A stretch of DNA of 64,000 bases from Pantoea sp. alder81 (GCF_020179835.1 NZ_JAIUDA010000012.1:54245-118244); one strand, 5' to 3'. Shown: positions 25,963-34,210, numbered from the stretch's first letter. Program-made: numbers and translations. Notes: generated by a model from the letters alone, not told the origin.

Positions 25963-27417
25963 ATGACTTTGCTATTTACCTCCAAACCACGCGCGCTGTT
26001 GGCGCTTGCCGTGGCCAGCGCATTGCTGGCCGGTTGTGCCAATCCGCACGGCTTACACCCTCATAATTCACCGCTCGATGCTAACTCTCTTCAAGCCAAT
26101 AAATCGCTGAAAGGCGCGCGCTTCAGCGCAGCGAACTGGCCAAAAACGGAATGGTGGCAAAGTTTTAATGATGCACAGCTGAACCGGCTGATCGCCGATG
26201 CCATGACATCCAGCCCGGATTTACAGGTAGTTAACGCGCAGGCGGACAAAGCTAACGCACAAGTCATCGCCGCCGATGCTGAACGCTATCCCGATGTGGA
26301 TCTCAATGCCGGGATTACGCGTTCGCGTGTGGCAAAAGTCGACGACCCACTTCTGCAAGGTAAAACTTACAGCACGCTGCGCACGGCCAATATTGGTATG
26401 AGCTACACGTTTGACCTGTGGGGCGGCAAAAAAGATGCGGCAGAAGCTGCGCTGGGTCAGGCGCGCGCCAGTGAATTAGATCGTCAGGCCAGCCAGTTGA
26501 CGCTCGCCGTCAACGTAACGCGTGCCTGGAATAACCTCAATCTGGCCTGGTCCAACGCTGAACTGGCAAAACAGAATGCCGATCGTTCCAGTGGCATCGC
26601 CAAAATTCAGCAGCAGTATGTTAGCGCCGGTTTAACGTCGGACTATCAATATAAGCAGGCGCTGTCACAGCAAAAAACCGCTGAAGCGACCCTGACCGAA
26701 GCCAAACAGAATGTCACCGATGCGGGCATTCAACTCTCCACGCTGATTGGTAAAGGGCCGGATTACTGGCACCAACTGAAACCGGCGAAAATGGATGTCC
26801 CGATTGCCGCCACGCTGCCGGGTAACATTCCGGCGGAGCTACTGGGTCGTCGTCCGGATGTGGTGGCGGCGCGCTGGCGCGTTGAAGCGGCATCAAAGCA
26901 AATTGCCGCAACGAAAACCGAGTTCTATCCCAACATCAACCTGGTAGCGGAAGCGGGTACCCGTTCACTGCTCGGCGATGCATTCTTCGGTGCACCCAGT
27001 CAGTTCTTTAATGTTGGCCCAAGTCTGTCTCTGCCAATCTTCGATGCCGGTCAACGCCGCGCCGATTTAGCAGAAAGTGACGCTAACTATGATCTGGCCG
27101 TGGCGCAGTACAACAAGCTGCTGATTGGCTCCCTGGGTAATATCAGCGATACCATCACGCAACTGCAGTCGATTCAGGATCAGCTGGCGCAGCAGCAGAG
27201 CGCCAATCAGCTGATTCACAGTGCATGGGATGATTTAAACCGCGAATACACCGCCGGGTTGCGTCCGTACCTTGATGTGCTGACCATTCAGAACCAACTT
27301 ATCGAGTCCGATCAGAAGCTGGTGGCGTTGCAGGCTCAGCAGATCAATCTGGCTGTGGTGCTGATTGAAGATCTGGGCGGCGGATTCCAGAATTCAAACG
27401 CTACGATCAAGGGATAA
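25963..27417 (+). CDS. Outer-membrane efflux lipoprotein (TolC/NodT-type OMF)
   Basis: A 484-residue outer-membrane factor. The signal peptide ends in the lipobox LLAGC near residue 25. TEWWQSFNDAQLNRLIADAM is the usual NodT-family start of the mature protein. The two repeats of long periplasmic helices are visible, with the conserved LLGRRPDVVAARWRVEAA and the NINLVAEAG beta-barrel region. It resembles MdtP/MdtQ or OprM-type channels. No adjacent pump or membrane-fusion gene is present, so it either pairs with a pump elsewhere or is a remnant of a transferred efflux operon. Substrate unknown. Confidence 0.85.
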   Translation: MTLLFTSKPRALLALAVASALLAGCANPHGLHPHNSPLDANSLQANKSLKGARFSAANWPKTEWWQSFNDAQLNRLIADAMTSSPDLQVVNAQADKANAQVIAADAERYPDVDLNAGITRSRVAKVDDPLLQGKTYSTLRTANIGMSYTFDLWGGKKDAAEAALGQARASELDRQASQLTLAVNVTRAWNNLNLAWSNAELAKQNADRSSGIAKIQQQYVSAGLTSDYQYKQALSQQKTAEATLTEAKQNVTDAGIQLSTLIGKGPDYWHQLKPAKMDVPIAATLPGNIPAELLGRRPDVVAARWRVEAASKQIAATKTEFYPNINLVAEAGTRSLLGDAFFGAPSQFFNVGPSLSLPIFDAGQRRADLAESDANYDLAVAQYNKLLIGSLGNISDTITQLQSIQDQLAQQQSANQLIHSAWDDLNREYTAGLRPYLDVLTIQNQLIESDQKLVALQAQQINLAVVLIEDLGGGFQNSNATIKG

Positions 27418-27450
27418 GCTGGCGGCTGGCATTCTCAAGCGCATTGATGA

Positions 27451-27488
27451 ATGATAGTCCGCACCTGGAATACTCTGCGGACTATCAT
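27451..27488 (+). repeat. Perfect 13-bp inverted repeat covering the start of the next gene
   Basis: ATGATAGTCCGCA (27451-27463) and TGCGGACTATCAT (27476-27488) are exact reverse complements around a 12-base loop. The right arm includes the probable ATG at 27487 and the left arm another in-frame ATG at 27451. In mRNA this stem would hide the start codon. As DNA it could be an operator. Confidence 0.85.
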
Positions 27489-28632
27489 GATGGAACAGAA
27501 TGCCAATGCTGGCTGGTTACGGCCTCTTATCGCTGACCGACTGACGCCTTATCTCGAAATTGATGCGGCGCGCCTGCACCGCAATCTGCAACATATGCAG
27601 CAAAAAGCCGATGCCGCTGGCGTCACGTTGCGCCCACATATCAAAACCCATAAAAGTGTCTGGATTGCCGAACAGCAACGCCAGTTAGGTGCGCGTGGGA
27701 TTACCGTTTCAAAACCCAGTGAGGGCATTGCCTTTATCCTCGGCGGGGAGCGTGATTTGCTGCTGGCTTATCCGGTGGTTCACGCCGATACGCTGACGGA
27801 ATTACTGGCCGTGGCACAGCAACATCAGGCGTGTATAACCTGCATTGTCGACTGCGATCTCGGTGTTGTGGCCATTGCTCAAGCCCATCAACTGCAGCCT
27901 GGCTGTGCATTGTCGATCGCCATTAAAGTGGATGTCGGATTGCATCGGGTGGGTATCGATCCACACAGAGATGCCGCCGTGGCATTGGCGCAGCAGATTA
28001 AAGCAGCGGGGTTACCTTTTGCCGGGCTGGTTTCGCACGCCGGCCATGCTTACGGCGCAGGTCATGCCGCGGCTATCGCTGAAGTTGCACAGCAAGAAAT
28101 CATCTTGATGCGTCAGGTTCAGCAGCAATTGATCGCTGCAGGCTTTGCGCCTTGCCCCATTTCCGTTGGCTCCACGCCTACAGCACTGGCCGCGCCGGTG
28201 GCTGAAGGCAGCGACGAAATTCGCCCAGGAAACTATGCGCTGTTAGATCTCACCGCCTGGCGTCTGGGATTATGCACACCCGATGCGCTGGCGCTCAGCG
28301 TGGTAACGCGTGTGGTGACGGTGAATCCGCATTTCGCGATTATTGACGCCGGCTCCAAGATGCTCAGCTCCGACAAAGGTCCGCACGGCACCAACGCCAG
28401 CGGTTTCGGCATTGCCGTGGATGAACAGGGCCACCAATACGAAGTCCTGAAGCTATCGGAAGAACATGGTTTTCTGCAGTACGGAGATCATGCCCCGGCG
28501 CGGGGGACTCTGCTGCGCATCTTCCCCAATCACAGCTGCGCGGTCGTGGCTCAATCCGATGGCTTTGTTTTACGTCATGAGGACGGCACCGCAGAGACAA
28601 TGGATATTCAGGGACGCGGCAAGTTTATCTAA
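27487..28632 (+). CDS. DSD1-type PLP-dependent enzyme (D-serine dehydratase / D-threonine aldolase-like)
   Basis: About 381 residues. The N-terminal alanine-racemase-type barrel has LRPHIKTHKS with the PLP-lysine candidate and later LVSHAGHAYG. The C-terminal domain carries FPNHSCAVV, a His/Cys pair like the zinc site of eukaryotic-type D-serine dehydratase and metal-dependent D-threonine aldolase. The likely reaction is metal- and PLP-dependent cleavage or deamination of a D-hydroxy amino acid, but the substrate cannot be told. The start is uncertain: 27451, 27487 and 27490 are all in frame, none has a clear Shine-Dalgarno sequence, and a strong inverted repeat covers the first two. Confidence 0.75.
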   Translation: MMEQNANAGWLRPLIADRLTPYLEIDAARLHRNLQHMQQKADAAGVTLRPHIKTHKSVWIAEQQRQLGARGITVSKPSEGIAFILGGERDLLLAYPVVHADTLTELLAVAQQHQACITCIVDCDLGVVAIAQAHQLQPGCALSIAIKVDVGLHRVGIDPHRDAAVALAQQIKAAGLPFAGLVSHAGHAYGAGHAAAIAEVAQQEIILMRQVQQQLIAAGFAPCPISVGSTPTALAAPVAEGSDEIRPGNYALLDLTAWRLGLCTPDALALSVVTRVVTVNPHFAIIDAGSKMLSSDKGPHGTNASGFGIAVDEQGHQYEVLKLSEEHGFLQYGDHAPARGTLLRIFPNHSCAVVAQSDGFVLRHEDGTAETMDIQGRGKFI

Positions 28633-28636
28633 GGAT

Positions 28637-28786
28637 GAGGTTTTCACTGGAAACCTCTTATGCAGCACACTTCCACTATCCCGCCATTTGCAGCGGAATG
28701 CCCTTCAGTTAAGGTAATCTTTGCTGTAGGCAGTCTCATCATTCTGTAGGGTACGGCCTCAAGGCCGCCAATTTATTGTGGCGGCC
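28637..28786 (+). repeat. Two hairpins downstream of the DSD1-type gene
   Basis: GAGGTTT...AAACCTC (28637-28657) lies five bases after the stop, and GGCCGCCA / ATTTATTG / TGGCGGCC (28763-28786) forms a perfect 8-bp GC-rich stem further on. Neither has a convincing U-tract. The first may be a weak terminator and the second resembles a repetitive-palindrome type element, though I see no second copy in the window. Confidence 0.45.
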
Positions 28787-28849
28787 ATCATTCATCTCCT
28801 GAAGCCAGCTCTACAGACCCCTGCCTTTCTTTCGCTCAACGGAGGTTCC

Positions 28850-29245
28850 ATGCTGCCATCTCAGACAGTCACGCTGACCATTCCCCGCAACTGGTTAGAT
28901 TTATATGAAACCATCTGGAAACCTGAATGCTTTGCCAAGTGGGCAAGTGGGCTGAGTGCCAGTACGCTCACACAAGAAGGAAACTACTGGAAAGCCAAAG
29001 GGCCTGAAGGTTCAGTGAAGATTCGCTTCACGCCGCACAATCCTTTTGGTGTCATGGATCACTGGATTGACACCGGCAGCGGAAAAGAGATTTATATGCC
29101 GATGCGCGTGATTGCTAACGAAAAGGGAGCCGAAGTGGTGATAGTGGTTTATCGCCAACCCCTTATGTCTGATGAAAAGTTTGCTCAGGATGTTGCCTGG
29201 GTGAAACGCGACCTGGATCAACTTCTCCACCTGTTAACTCATTAG
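28850..29245 (+). CDS. SRPBCC (START-like) family protein, hypothetical
   Basis: A 131-residue protein with the look of the SRPBCC/polyketide-cyclase lipid-binding fold: SQTVTLTIPRNWLDLYETIW at the start, a central run of beta strands (YWKAKGPEGSVKIRFTPHNP, GVMDHWIDTG) and a long C-terminal helix (DEKFAQDVAWVKRDLDQLLH). I chose the ATG at 28850, which has GGAGG six bases upstream, over the longer frame from 28778. It is followed by AT-rich DNA. The substrate and role are unknown, and the family includes hydrophobic-ligand carriers and stress-response proteins. Confidence 0.65.
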   Translation: MLPSQTVTLTIPRNWLDLYETIWKPECFAKWASGLSASTLTQEGNYWKAKGPEGSVKIRFTPHNPFGVMDHWIDTGSGKEIYMPMRVIANEKGAEVVIVVYRQPLMSDEKFAQDVAWVKRDLDQLLHLLTH

Positions 29246-29681
29246 AATCAATGCATTATAAAAATCGTACTGCTTTAACTTTCGCTGGAAGCAATCAATA
29301 AAAAAGTCATCGTTTTCCACGCAATAGCGTTTAACTGTTTAACGATAATACCTGCTGCTTTTCGTGCTAATCACCAGTCTGGCTAAAGTCTTCTCACCAG
29401 GAAAATTCCTGGTGAGAGCACCGTTCGCGAATCTTAGTCCCTCTGATTTATCGGTGTTTTTTTTATCTTGTTCAACTCACTTGTTTGATCGCCTGCCAAA
29501 ATGTCTGACAGGACTTATTAATCGTTAATCAATCGTCTTATCTATTCTGATGCAAAGTCTGAAACCATTTATTCCTGAAGTTCATTTATAGGAGTTTTCT
29601 TATGGTGTTAATTTAATTAAAACACGGTATAACTCATTCACACACAGCAATACCCGATAATAACAACAGCAGGGAAATAAC
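29246..29681. other. AT-rich intergenic region with a perfect 12-bp inverted repeat
   Basis: No gene of normal size is seen. TCTCACCAGGAA (29392-29403) and TTCCTGGTGAGA (29406-29417) are exact reverse complements with a 2-base centre, and an eight-T run follows about 40 bases later (29457-29464). TAGGAG is followed by ATGGTGTTAATTTAA near 29601, a ribosome site leading to a 4-codon frame, perhaps a decayed gene start. Base composition drops sharply from 29250 onward. Confidence 0.6.
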
Positions 29682-29948
29682 ATGGATCGCTCAACCTATC
29701 CTTTGTTGTCAGAAAAAGAATTTGTTGAGATTGCCAGTAGGATACTGGCCGGGGAATATAACAACTCAAAGGGATTTTATAATGATCTTGCGGATTTCCT
29801 CCGAGCAGGAGGAGATACCGCTGAGACAATTAAATATTTACGCGCCAGGGGCATCTCTTTAAATTCAGAGCATCATTTAATTGAATGCATCTTTACGTGG
29901 CAAACTCTGAAAGGCATTTCAGGGCTGCGTCAGGAAACGCTGCATTGA
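29682..29948 (+). CDS. Hypothetical protein of 88 residues, unrecognised
   Basis: A short ORF starting MDRSTYPLLSEKEFVEIASR with AGGG eight bases before the ATG and a possible -10 (TATAAC, near 29628). The product is acidic to neutral and predicted mainly helical (FVEIASRILAGEY, FYNDLADFLRAGGD, ETIKYLRARGISL), with no membrane segment, signal peptide or motif I recognise. It lies in an AT-rich, apparently acquired segment next to a truncated flippase gene. It may be genuine or the remains of a longer gene. Confidence 0.5.
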   Translation: MDRSTYPLLSEKEFVEIASRILAGEYNNSKGFYNDLADFLRAGGDTAETIKYLRARGISLNSEHHLIECIFTWQTLKGISGLRQETLH

Positions 29949-29995
29949 TGTGATCTGTACTCTGGGCAGGCGCCCGGGTGAACCCTTAATTGCAT

Positions 29996-30009
29996 TGGTA
30001 CATGTACCA
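29996..30009. repeat. Perfect 14-bp palindrome upstream of the flippase fragment
   Basis: TGGTACATGTACCA is self-complementary and lies 13 bases before the ATG of the truncated flippase ORF. It could be an operator half-remnant or chance. Only one copy is seen. Confidence 0.6.
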
Positions 30010-30022
30010 TAACGAGCAGAAC

Positions 30023-30667
30023 ATGGCGATAAGAGAAAAAAGTTTGGCCAGTGCCAAATGGTCAATTTTGTCATCCATAAAAATCGTCGGCATTGGTGTT
30101 TTACAGCTTTCACTTCTGGCACAAATACTACAGGCAAACGAGTTAGATTTACTCGCGATTGCCATTGTTATTTTACTGATTATTGATACGCTTGCCGACC
30201 GTGGATTTGGTAATTCAGTTATCAGAAATATAAATCTCAATAATAGCGAGCTTTCCATTCTGTACTGGGGAAATGTGTTAAGCGGCATGATGATATTCGC
30301 CGTGCTATTTATTGGTAGTGATTTATACAGCAGAATAATGAATCAACCTGAAATGGCGATTATGCTGGAAATGATTTCTGTGATTTTCATTATTATCCCG
30401 CAGGGGCAACACTATCGCGCCATATTACAGCGTGAGAAACAATTCTCGCGTATCGCCTTCACAGAAACCTCATCGGTGCTGGTTGGCCTGGGTGTCACAC
30501 TGTTTACCGTATGGCTGACCCCTTCAGTGTTGTGCGCTATCTGGGGTTACCTTGCCATGGTATCCATCAGAATGCTGGTCTACTGCTACTACGGTCGTTC
30601 CTGGTTCCAGCCAGAATACCGTTTTAGCCTGAAAAGTTTCGCCAACGTGCGAGCAAGAAACGGATAA
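30023..30667 (+). pseudogene. Truncated Wzx-type polysaccharide flippase (N-terminal half only)
   Basis: A 214-codon frame starting MAIREKSLASAKWSI. From memory it follows colanic-acid flippase WzxC (about 490 residues) over the first 210 positions: REK..SGAKWS, the D.FG.. segment (TLADRGFGNSVIRNINLNNS), LYWGNVLSGM, and PQGQHYRAILQREKQFSRIA. About five hydrophobic helices are seen instead of the family's 12-14. The frame ends at SFANVRARNG with a double stop (TAATAA in the next codons), and neither other frame continues the homology, so the C-terminal half is deleted rather than frameshifted. It is AT-rich compared with neighbours. Either a dead remnant or a shortened membrane protein. Confidence 0.75.
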
Positions 30668-30989
30668 TAAAAACAAGTCTGTATGGTGGGCTCTGGGCAT
30701 CTGAGAAGATGCGTTCGCGTGCTGGTCGCCAGCACGCTTTTTTCTTTTTTGATGTTGTTACACCCTCCTCAGCCTCACGTTCGAACTCCCACAAACTTGC
30801 ACTACCGTACTCCTCACATCACATTTTTTTATGCGAATACGTAGCGCACTCACGATTTATCAAGCGGGTTAAGCCTGTTAGCATGTGCGGCATCAACACG
30901 GCTAATCCGATGGCGCATTTCTTAGAAAAACTCAGTGTTCGATAACTGAGGAAATCTTTAGGCTGGCCGCCAATCTTTTGGAGTGCTCT
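30668..30989 (+). terminator. Intergenic stretch with a strong intrinsic terminator at 30717-30750
   Basis: GCGTGCTGG / TCG / CCAGCACGC (30717-30737) is a perfect 9-bp stem followed by TTTTTTCTTTTTT, the strongest intrinsic terminator in this part of the window. It marks the right end of the acquired segment. The rest up to yicG (30751-30989) holds no gene I can support. A small frame at 30709-30945 is low-complexity at its start and lies across the terminator, so I reject it. Confidence 0.85.
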
Positions 30990-31607
30990 ATGTTATTAAC
31001 CGTTCTCTATATTATTGGTATCACCGCCGAAGCCATGACCGGCGCGCTGGCCGCTGGCCGCCGCAAAATGGATCTGTTTGGCGTCATCATCATTGCTTCC
31101 GTCACCGCAATCGGTGGTGGCTCGGTGCGTGACATCCTGCTCGGGCATTATCCATTGAGTTGGGTTAAAAACCCGGAGTACATCATGATTGTGGCGGCTG
31201 CTGCAGTGGTGACCACTTTTGTTGCCCCTTTGATGAATCATCTGCGTAAAGTGTTTCTGGTGCTGGATGCGCTGGGCCTGGTGGTGTTCTCCATTATTGG
31301 CGCGCAGGTCGCACTGGATTCTGGCCATGCCTCGATCATTGCCGCTATTGCCGCCGTGATCACCGGCGTATTTGGTGGCGTGCTGCGTGATATGTTCTGC
31401 AACCGCATCCCGCTGGTGTTCCAAAAAGAGCTGTACGCCGGTATCGCGTTTGCCGCAGGTTGGCTCTATATCCTGTTGCTCAAAACGCCGCTTCCGCATG
31501 AAGCTGTGGTGATCATTACCCTGCTGGCCGGTTTCTTTGGCCGTTTATTGGCGCTGCGTTTCCGCCTTGGCCTGCCGATCTTCAACTATCCCCACCCCGA
31601 GCATTAA
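30990..31607 (+). CDS. yicG: TRIC/UPF0126 family membrane protein YicG
   Basis: A 205-residue inner-membrane protein with about seven hydrophobic helices. Two inverted repeats each carry the family's glycine motif, seen as AIGGGSVRDILLGHYPLSW and TGVFGGVLRDMFCNRIPLVF. It matches E. coli YicG in length. The family is proposed to transport glycine or alanine. I chose the ATG at 30990 with GGAG seven bases upstream. Its last 63 bases overlap the 3' end of convergent ligB. Confidence 0.93.
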   Translation: MLLTVLYIIGITAEAMTGALAAGRRKMDLFGVIIIASVTAIGGGSVRDILLGHYPLSWVKNPEYIMIVAAAAVVTTFVAPLMNHLRKVFLVLDALGLVVFSIIGAQVALDSGHASIIAAIAAVITGVFGGVLRDMFCNRIPLVFQKELYAGIAFAAGWLYILLLKTPLPHEAVVIITLLAGFFGRLLALRFRLGLPIFNYPHPEH

Positions 31608-33290
31608 AGATGCAGCAGGAATCTCCTGCTGCTGTAAATAACGGATAAGCTCAAGCAATTCATCATCCTGCAGCATTTTGACAATCCGCTCAGCCAGCGT
31701 GCGTCCGACACCGGGCAACTGCTGCCACTCCTCTGCTGAGCGAGCCAGCAACGTTGCCCAGTCATTATCCGGCAAGGCTTGTAATGCGGCTCGAGGTAAC
31801 GGCAAACCTAATGCGCTCACCCAGCGCCGAAAGGGTTGTTGACGTGTCTTTTGGAAACGCTGCCAGATCTCTTGTGCCCGCGCGGCGGATATCCCGCTGG
31901 CCTGCGCGATCTCTTCAGGTGTTAACGTCAGCCAGGAGAACAGATGGGTGATCGCGCCACTGTTCAGTAACCGCTGCCAGCCGCTGCGCTGCACGCCAGG
32001 AATATCCAATACCGCTTTCTGACTAAGCCAGCTTAAGCGTGATAAAAATTGCAGGCGGCAATCGTGGCTGAAATGTAAACAAGACAGTGGATTAAATTCG
32101 CCCTGCTGCGGTGCGGCTGGATAATCACGCCCTGCCACACGCCAGATCACTCGCTCTAAGCGGGGAATTCCCTGACCGGCTAATGTCACTATCACCTGAT
32201 CGCCAGCGATGACATCCAGCTCCCGCCAGCGCCGCAGCGACCCAAGATTCACTCTGCGCACGGTTTTATCATCGAGCTGAACGGGGATGAGGTTGAGCAC
32301 CACGGCAATTTTCCCGGTGCGCCCAACGTTGAAATCTACGGACAACACTTCGCTGCTCACTTCAACAGGCTGATATTTCCACGCGGCCGACCAATGTCCC
32401 TGGCCAGGCTGCCAATCGCGCCCGGCACTGGCCGGTGATTGATGGATTACAACGCCATCGGTGACAAACGGCAACGAGGCACGGAACCAGCGGTCGCGCC
32501 ATACTTCCGCCTCCTCTTCATTGTTGATCTGCCGACTCCAGGTCTGAGACAAGCCCAATCCCCAGCGGGATAGCTGCGCCAGTCGAACCGGCATCGGGTT
32601 TGGACCATCAGGCCATGCCCAGATAAAAATGCCCAGTTCGGCCAGCAGCGGGGAAGCTTCATGGCGCATCATCGCGCCCGCGACCTGCGCTCTGGCGTTT
32701 CGCCCCCCATCACGGGCCTGCTGATGATCGGTCATAAGCAGAAACAGCTCGCCTTGCAGCACTACCTCTTCACGATCGGTTTCAATCTTCGTCGGAATCA
32801 TTGGAATATGGCGGGCTTTGGTTATCCACTCTTCGCCACGCAAGCCATCGCCGCGACTCACCAGGGAAACCAGTTGCCCGCGCCGATACACCAGCGTCAC
32901 GGCTACGCCATCGACTTTCGGCTGAATCCACAGTGGGGATTTATCCTGCATCCAGTACGCCACCGCCAGTTTATCGCGCAGTTTACGTAACCCGGTATGT
33001 GCTACCGGATGGCGGGTGCTGCCGTCCGTTGTGAGCTGAGCCTGGTCAGGCAATTGATTCGGTGTGAAACAGCGCTGCCACTGCCGTAAGCGCTGCTGCA
33101 GGCTGTCATAATCCCCATCGCTAACCAAACTCGTGCCCTTGCGATAGTAGGCATCATCCCAGTGCCGTAACTGGCTTTGTAATTGAACAATTTCCTGCTC
33201 GGCACGCACCGGGGACCAGTTAGGGCACAGTGCTTTAGCTCCGCAAGCCGCAGTGAAAAACCAGCAGCATAGAAACCCCCATCCTTTCAT
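31545..33290 (-). CDS. ligB: NAD-dependent DNA ligase LigB
   Basis: LigB (YicF) is the second, smaller NAD-dependent DNA ligase of enterobacteria. The nucleotidyltransferase lysine is in LWIQPKVDGVAVTLVYRRG (KxDG). The OB-fold and helix-hairpin-helix regions follow (LDIPGVQRSGWQRLLNSGAI, LPGVGRTLAERIVKML), and the zinc-finger and BRCT domains of LigA are absent, as expected. The start MKGWGFLCCWFFTAACGA looks like a signal peptide, a known oddity of the family. At 581 residues it is about 20 longer than E. coli LigB (560). The extra C-terminal residues read through the opposite strand of yicG, suggesting loss of the ancestral stop. Confidence 0.93.
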   Translation of the reverse strand: MKGWGFLCCWFFTAACGAKALCPNWSPVRAEQEIVQLQSQLRHWDDAYYRKGTSLVSDGDYDSLQQRLRQWQRCFTPNQLPDQAQLTTDGSTRHPVAHTGLRKLRDKLAVAYWMQDKSPLWIQPKVDGVAVTLVYRRGQLVSLVSRGDGLRGEEWITKARHIPMIPTKIETDREEVVLQGELFLLMTDHQQARDGGRNARAQVAGAMMRHEASPLLAELGIFIWAWPDGPNPMPVRLAQLSRWGLGLSQTWSRQINNEEEAEVWRDRWFRASLPFVTDGVVIHQSPASAGRDWQPGQGHWSAAWKYQPVEVSSEVLSVDFNVGRTGKIAVVLNLIPVQLDDKTVRRVNLGSLRRWRELDVIAGDQVIVTLAGQGIPRLERVIWRVAGRDYPAAPQQGEFNPLSCLHFSHDCRLQFLSRLSWLSQKAVLDIPGVQRSGWQRLLNSGAITHLFSWLTLTPEEIAQASGISAARAQEIWQRFQKTRQQPFRRWVSALGLPLPRAALQALPDNDWATLLARSAEEWQQLPGVGRTLAERIVKMLQDDELLELIRYLQQQEIPAASLMLGVGIVEDRQAKAETQRQ

Positions 33291-33529
33291 CGTTGCTCTC
33301 CTTTTTGTCTATTGGAGAGTGCGGCAACGACGATGACCAGTGTTGAAGGTGAAAAAGTACAGGCGGATTCCCTGCGTTTTGAGGTGTTTGCAACGGCTTA
33401 ACATGCTGCCTGGCGCGGGTTCACAGAAAAAGAATTACCTTAGCCCAACGGCAAACGCTGCGTGGCACCGTTAAGCCGTGTATACTGTGCAGGAAATCGA
33501 CTCCGCTCTTTACTCAATTCAAGATAAAC

Positions 33530-34153
33530 ATGGCTCAAGGCACGCTTTATATTATTTCCGCTCCAAGCGGCGCGGGTAAATCCAGCCTGATTCAGGCGCT
33601 GTTAAAGACACAACCGCTGTACGATACGCAGGTGTCTATTTCTCATACCACCCGTGGCGTGCGTCCCGGTGAAGCCCATGGTGAACACTACTTCTTCGTC
33701 TCCAAGCCCGAGTTCGAGACCATGATTGCCGCTGACGACTTCCTCGAACACGCGGAAGTGTTTGGCAATTACTACGGCACCTCACGCGCGGCCATTGAGC
33801 GCGTGCTGGCGACTGGCGTTGATGTGTTTCTGGACATCGACTGGCAAGGTGCACAGCAAATTCGTCAGAAAATGCCCGCAGCACGCAGCATTTTTGTGTT
33901 GCCGCCGTCGACTGAAGAGTTAGATCGTCGCCTGCGTGGCCGTGGTCAGGATAGCGAAGAGGTTATCGCCCGCCGTATGGCGCAAGCCGTGGCGGAAATG
34001 AGTCATTACGCTGAATACGATTATCTGATCGTGAATGATGATTTCGACCTGGCATTGACAGACCTGAAACACATTATTCGCGCAGAACGTCTGCGTATGA
34101 GTCGCCAAAAATCGCGACATGATGCTTTAATCAGCAAACTATTGGCAGTCTGA
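33530..34153 (+). CDS. gmk: Guanylate kinase
   Basis: Gmk phosphorylates GMP to GDP. It has 207 residues, as in E. coli. The P-loop is IISAPSGAGKSSLIQAL and the GMP-binding region SHTTRGVRPGEAHGEHYFF. It heads the rightward run gmk-rpoZ-spoT-trmH-recG. A TATACT hexamer at 33481-33486, 44 bases before the ATG, is a candidate -10, without a clear -35. It is divergent from ligB with about 240 bases between. Confidence 0.98.
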   Translation: MAQGTLYIISAPSGAGKSSLIQALLKTQPLYDTQVSISHTTRGVRPGEAHGEHYFFVSKPEFETMIAADDFLEHAEVFGNYYGTSRAAIERVLATGVDVFLDIDWQGAQQIRQKMPAARSIFVLPPSTEELDRRLRGRGQDSEEVIARRMAQAVAEMSHYAEYDYLIVNDDFDLALTDLKHIIRAERLRMSRQKSRHDALISKLLAV

Positions 34154-34210
34154 AGTCACTTTCAGTATTATGCCCAGTCATTTCTTCATCATCTGTGGAG
34201 TAGCACACCT

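Noticed and set aside
28763..28786. GC-rich hairpin as a REP/BIME element
   Set aside because: A single copy in 64 kb and no match to the REP consensus that I can recall. Kept only as a hairpin.
29601..29615. Ribosome site followed by a 4-codon frame as a leader peptide
   Set aside because: Too short and without regulatory codons or a following attenuator. More likely a decayed gene start.
30709..30945. 78-codon frame after the flippase fragment
   Set aside because: It begins inside a strong intrinsic terminator and translates the T-tract as a run of Phe. No ribosome site and no family.
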